Below are positions 61,786 through 64,000 of a stretch of DNA of 64,000 nucleotides, piece after piece. Within the stretch, counting starts at the first letter, position 1; each line of letters opens with the position of its first letter. The notes beneath the pieces are model-generated. The model had not been told where the DNA came from. It saw only the letters and a list, made by a program, of their open reading frames with translations, and did no database searches. Source of the stretch: JBBIRG01 sp964410965 (lineage in GTDB: Bacteria; CLD3; SB21; JBBIRG01); assembly GCA_964410965.1 (NCBI GenBank), contig CAYPIY010000001.1:124001-188000 (forward strand), in the 5' to 3' direction. The position numbers were made by a program, and so were the translations under genes.

Positions 61786-63999
61786 TTATTTGATCAGTGC
61801 CAACTTTCGGGTCTTGACGAAATCTCCGGCTTCCAGCCTGCAGAAATACACACCGGACGTGACTCTTTGGCCCTGGTCGTTTTTCCCGTCCCATGTAACC
61901 GAATGAACGCCGGATAATTTCTGTGTATTGACTAATGTTCTGACTTCCTGACCCAGAAGATTATATATCTTCAGACTGACTTTCGTGGATTGTTTCAGTT
62001 CATACCGGATCGTAGTCGAGGGATTGAACGGATTGGGATAATTCGGATACAATTTACTGACTAATGGGATTAATTCTTTGTCCTCATCAATATCGACAGG
62101 TATTGTCATACGTAAATGAATCCAACTATCCCGGAAAAGAGAATCATTTGATTTAATCTGCAAATATCCGTTATAATCACCTGGTTCATCTAAACACCAA
62201 TAAATCTTGATTGTGCTACTGTCATATGGTAATATAGTTCCGTTTGCAGGTGATACCTCAGCCCAGGGAAAACCTATTTTTCCCAGCTCAAGTCCCCATA
62301 ATCGGTCGTGCATCCCTTGCAAAACACCAACCATTGTCGCTTCACCTGGTACAAATTGATTTGTGATAAATAATCCTCCCGCAACATTGTTGCCACCTGC
62401 TGTGATTTTAGTCAAAATATCAAATTTTATGCCCGTATAAGATAATGTTTTTAAATCGTACTGAAAAACATATTGTGGATTCCCTGCACCAAGTCCCTGC
62501 GACCAAAACCATAAATACGGGCCTCCCTCTGTATAAGGATCATAGGCTGCACCATAAAAGCCCAGATACCAATTTGATATTGTTGCTATGGTAGACCCAG
62601 TCATACTGATACATCTGGGTTGTATGTCAGAATTGCCAATCCATAGACCGTTACGCTCCGGATCATATGTAATATATCTCACCGATACGGGTGAAGTGAT
62701 GGTGCCTACTAATGTCCTGGTCACAGGATCAATTTTCGCAATCGTTGTGGTATTCTGTCCGGCATATACATAGGTTCCGTCAAACGCAAAACCCCGAACT
62801 CCCGTTACACCCACTATAGTAAAGCTTCCTATCAGTTCCCTGTCAAGGGTAAATCTGCAAATATGATTACTATTCCATTCTGATGTCCATATTTCATTGT
62901 TCGTAACACACACACTTAACATGTCATCAAATCCGGTCAAATCGAATAAATTCTCATTAAACTCTACATCCCATTGGGCTTCAGTGTCGAATCGCCCATA
63001 TGTGGATTTCAAGATCGGGCTAACACTCCGGAGTACTGGTGTTTTGTTCAATTCTTTTACATCAGTCTTCTTTTCATTCAAAGGAGACTTCATGAAAAAA
63101 TTATTTCTTTCAACAATCGAATACATCAGGCTTTTGTTGCTTTTATTTACAATTTTAAACGTTGAACTGTCAAGCATCTGCCCGATGGTAAAAGACATCT
63201 GTTGTGCCGTATCTGATACCCACGAAAGATAGCCTGCTATTCCTAATATGCTTTTAGAACTAATATCGAAAGGGTTGGTCGCTTTTATCTGAAAGGAATA
63301 GGCATGCCCAATCTGTAAATCTGATATTTGCCAAAGTAAGGTATCATTCATTATGTTCATTCCGGTGGGCGGGTTTTCCAATGAGTATGTAACTGGGGCA
63401 TACGAATACGATGATATGGGAAAACGATATAGGGTATCTGTTATCGGGACATGAACGGTATTCAGGAACTGGATTACCGGAGCTATCGTATCGGAAGTCT
63501 TAGAAACAAACCGGATTACGGTTCCATCCTCAGGCAGATATCCATCAGCAGATACATTAAATGATGATGCATCATAAGATACAGAACTCAATCCGATACG
63601 GAAATTTCCGATTATTTGTCGGGAAACGGTAAAAGGCAATGTTGTCGCAGAGCCGACCGGATCATTGTATGTGCTGTCAAACGGTAATGCTAAATCACCG
63701 TAAACAAAAATACGTTCTCCGGGTGTAAAGAGACCGTTACCATCATCATCATTTACCCTGACACAGAGTTTTACTCCTCCGGATACAGACGTATCGGTTC
63801 CTGACCGGCTTCCGACATTATAAACTGAAAACGGCAATTGATTAGGCGCCAGCGTAGCGTTAACCCAGTAACGGCTCGAATCGCTCCCAAAACGAAATTC
63901 ATAACTGTCATTTCCGGACGGGGCACCGAATTTATTCGTGCTATTAAATGCCGAATTCGGGTAATTTACGTTTGGTGTTGAGCCGAACACTTTGTACAT
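61786..63999 (-). CDS. Large exported protein with propeller-like region and type IX sorting tail (5' end outside window)
   Basis: At least 737 residues; the frame reaches the window edge and no signal peptide is seen, so the N-terminus is missing even though an ATG stands at 63999. The visible part has Ig-like regions (CVRVNDDDGNGLFTPGERIFVYGD, YSLENPPTGMNIMNDTLLWQI), a YVTN-like propeller (about 385-570, VTGVRGFAFDGTYVYAGQN, DPVTRTLVGTI), a further beta domain and the tail KLYPNYPNPFNPSTTIRYEL to the end, which is the FlgD-like sorting domain. It is probably secreted or surface-bound. Converges with the VTT gene at a shared terminator. Confidence 0.85.
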   Translation of the reverse strand: MYKVFGSTPNVNYPNSAFNSTNKFGAPSGNDSYEFRFGSDSSRYWVNATLAPNQLPFSVYNVGSRSGTDTSVSGGVKLCVRVNDDDGNGLFTPGERIFVYGDLALPFDSTYNDPVGSATTLPFTVSRQIIGNFRIGLSSVSYDASSFNVSADGYLPEDGTVIRFVSKTSDTIAPVIQFLNTVHVPITDTLYRFPISSYSYAPVTYSLENPPTGMNIMNDTLLWQISDLQIGHAYSFQIKATNPFDISSKSILGIAGYLSWVSDTAQQMSFTIGQMLDSSTFKIVNKSNKSLMYSIVERNNFFMKSPLNEKKTDVKELNKTPVLRSVSPILKSTYGRFDTEAQWDVEFNENLFDLTGFDDMLSVCVTNNEIWTSEWNSNHICRFTLDRELIGSFTIVGVTGVRGFAFDGTYVYAGQNTTTIAKIDPVTRTLVGTITSPVSVRYITYDPERNGLWIGNSDIQPRCISMTGSTIATISNWYLGFYGAAYDPYTEGGPYLWFWSQGLGAGNPQYVFQYDLKTLSYTGIKFDILTKITAGGNNVAGGLFITNQFVPGEATMVGVLQGMHDRLWGLELGKIGFPWAEVSPANGTILPYDSSTIKIYWCLDEPGDYNGYLQIKSNDSLFRDSWIHLRMTIPVDIDEDKELIPLVSKLYPNYPNPFNPSTTIRYELKQSTKVSLKIYNLLGQEVRTLVNTQKLSGVHSVTWDGKNDQGQRVTSGVYFCRLEAGDFVKTRKLALIK

Positions 64000-64000
64000 G

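Overview
The window looks like a chromosomal fragment from a Gram-negative bacterium of the FCB superphylum (Bacteroidota / Ignavibacteriota / Calditrichota / KSB1 / Marinimicrobia-like lineages). I infer this from several large exported proteins that end in the same C-terminal tail with the NYPNPFNP motif (FlgD-like, type IX-secretion sorting domain), a GWxTD-type protein, and sigma70-like promoters on the housekeeping genes. A finer placement is not possible from the sequence alone. The piece is a scaffold, probably from a draft or metagenome assembly: it has one 100-N gap, flanked by an exact 55-bp duplicate.

Region 1 (1-9350) is conserved housekeeping. A minus-strand operon starts from a strong promoter at 6990-7018: HNH endonuclease, trpS (with a probable Fe-S motif), two paralogous membrane-anchored proteins, scpA (with a 444-residue acidic tail), scpB, a GrdB-like reductase relative and rluB (cut by the window edge). 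Three of these genes start with TTG. On the plus strand are exodeoxyribonuclease III, a membrane class III nucleotidyl cyclase and tRNA-Gln(CTG) with a clear promoter and terminator.

Region 2 (9744-25553) is an accessory / defence island, mostly on the minus strand: a YegP-like protein, a HEAT-repeat gene broken by the gap and a one-base frameshift, a 13-repeat ankyrin protein with a FYVE/RING-like eight-cysteine tail, then a complete type I restriction-modification locus. That locus (R, M, S) carries an AT-rich DUF262 + HEPN gene pair between hsdR and hsdM. It also carries a small GIY-YIG nuclease gene nested in REP/BIME-like palindromes between hsdM and hsdS, an AT-rich lipoprotein / beta-barrel pair upstream of hsdR, and three relics of older hsdR and hsdM copies. 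The relics show repeated replacement of RM subunits in place. The island ends with a 16-unit heptapeptide (21-bp) tandem-repeat gene that is followed at once by an intrinsic terminator.

Region 3 (25751-33270) holds a small basic coiled-coil-like gene, a stretch of REP-like repeats, and a heavy-metal RND efflux operon (His-rich leader protein, CzcC/CusC-, CzcB/CusB- and CzcA/CusA-like proteins) with a candidate operator.

Region 4 (33314-45498) is two giant repetitive surface proteins of 1700 and 2231 residues. They share a nearly identical C-terminal part and contain internal 531-bp and 303-bp repeats.

Region 5 (45803-64000) mixes housekeeping and envelope genes: tRNA-Thr(CGT), recN, a beta-propeller protein with sorting tail, ribH, a PGAG-motif membrane protein, a TPR/GWxTD-like protein, a secreted endonuclease I with sorting tail, an orphan response regulator, pyrR, an unknown exported protein, tRNA-Arg(ACG), a family 2 glycosyltransferase, a VTT/DedA-like membrane protein and a further sorting-tail protein cut by the window end.
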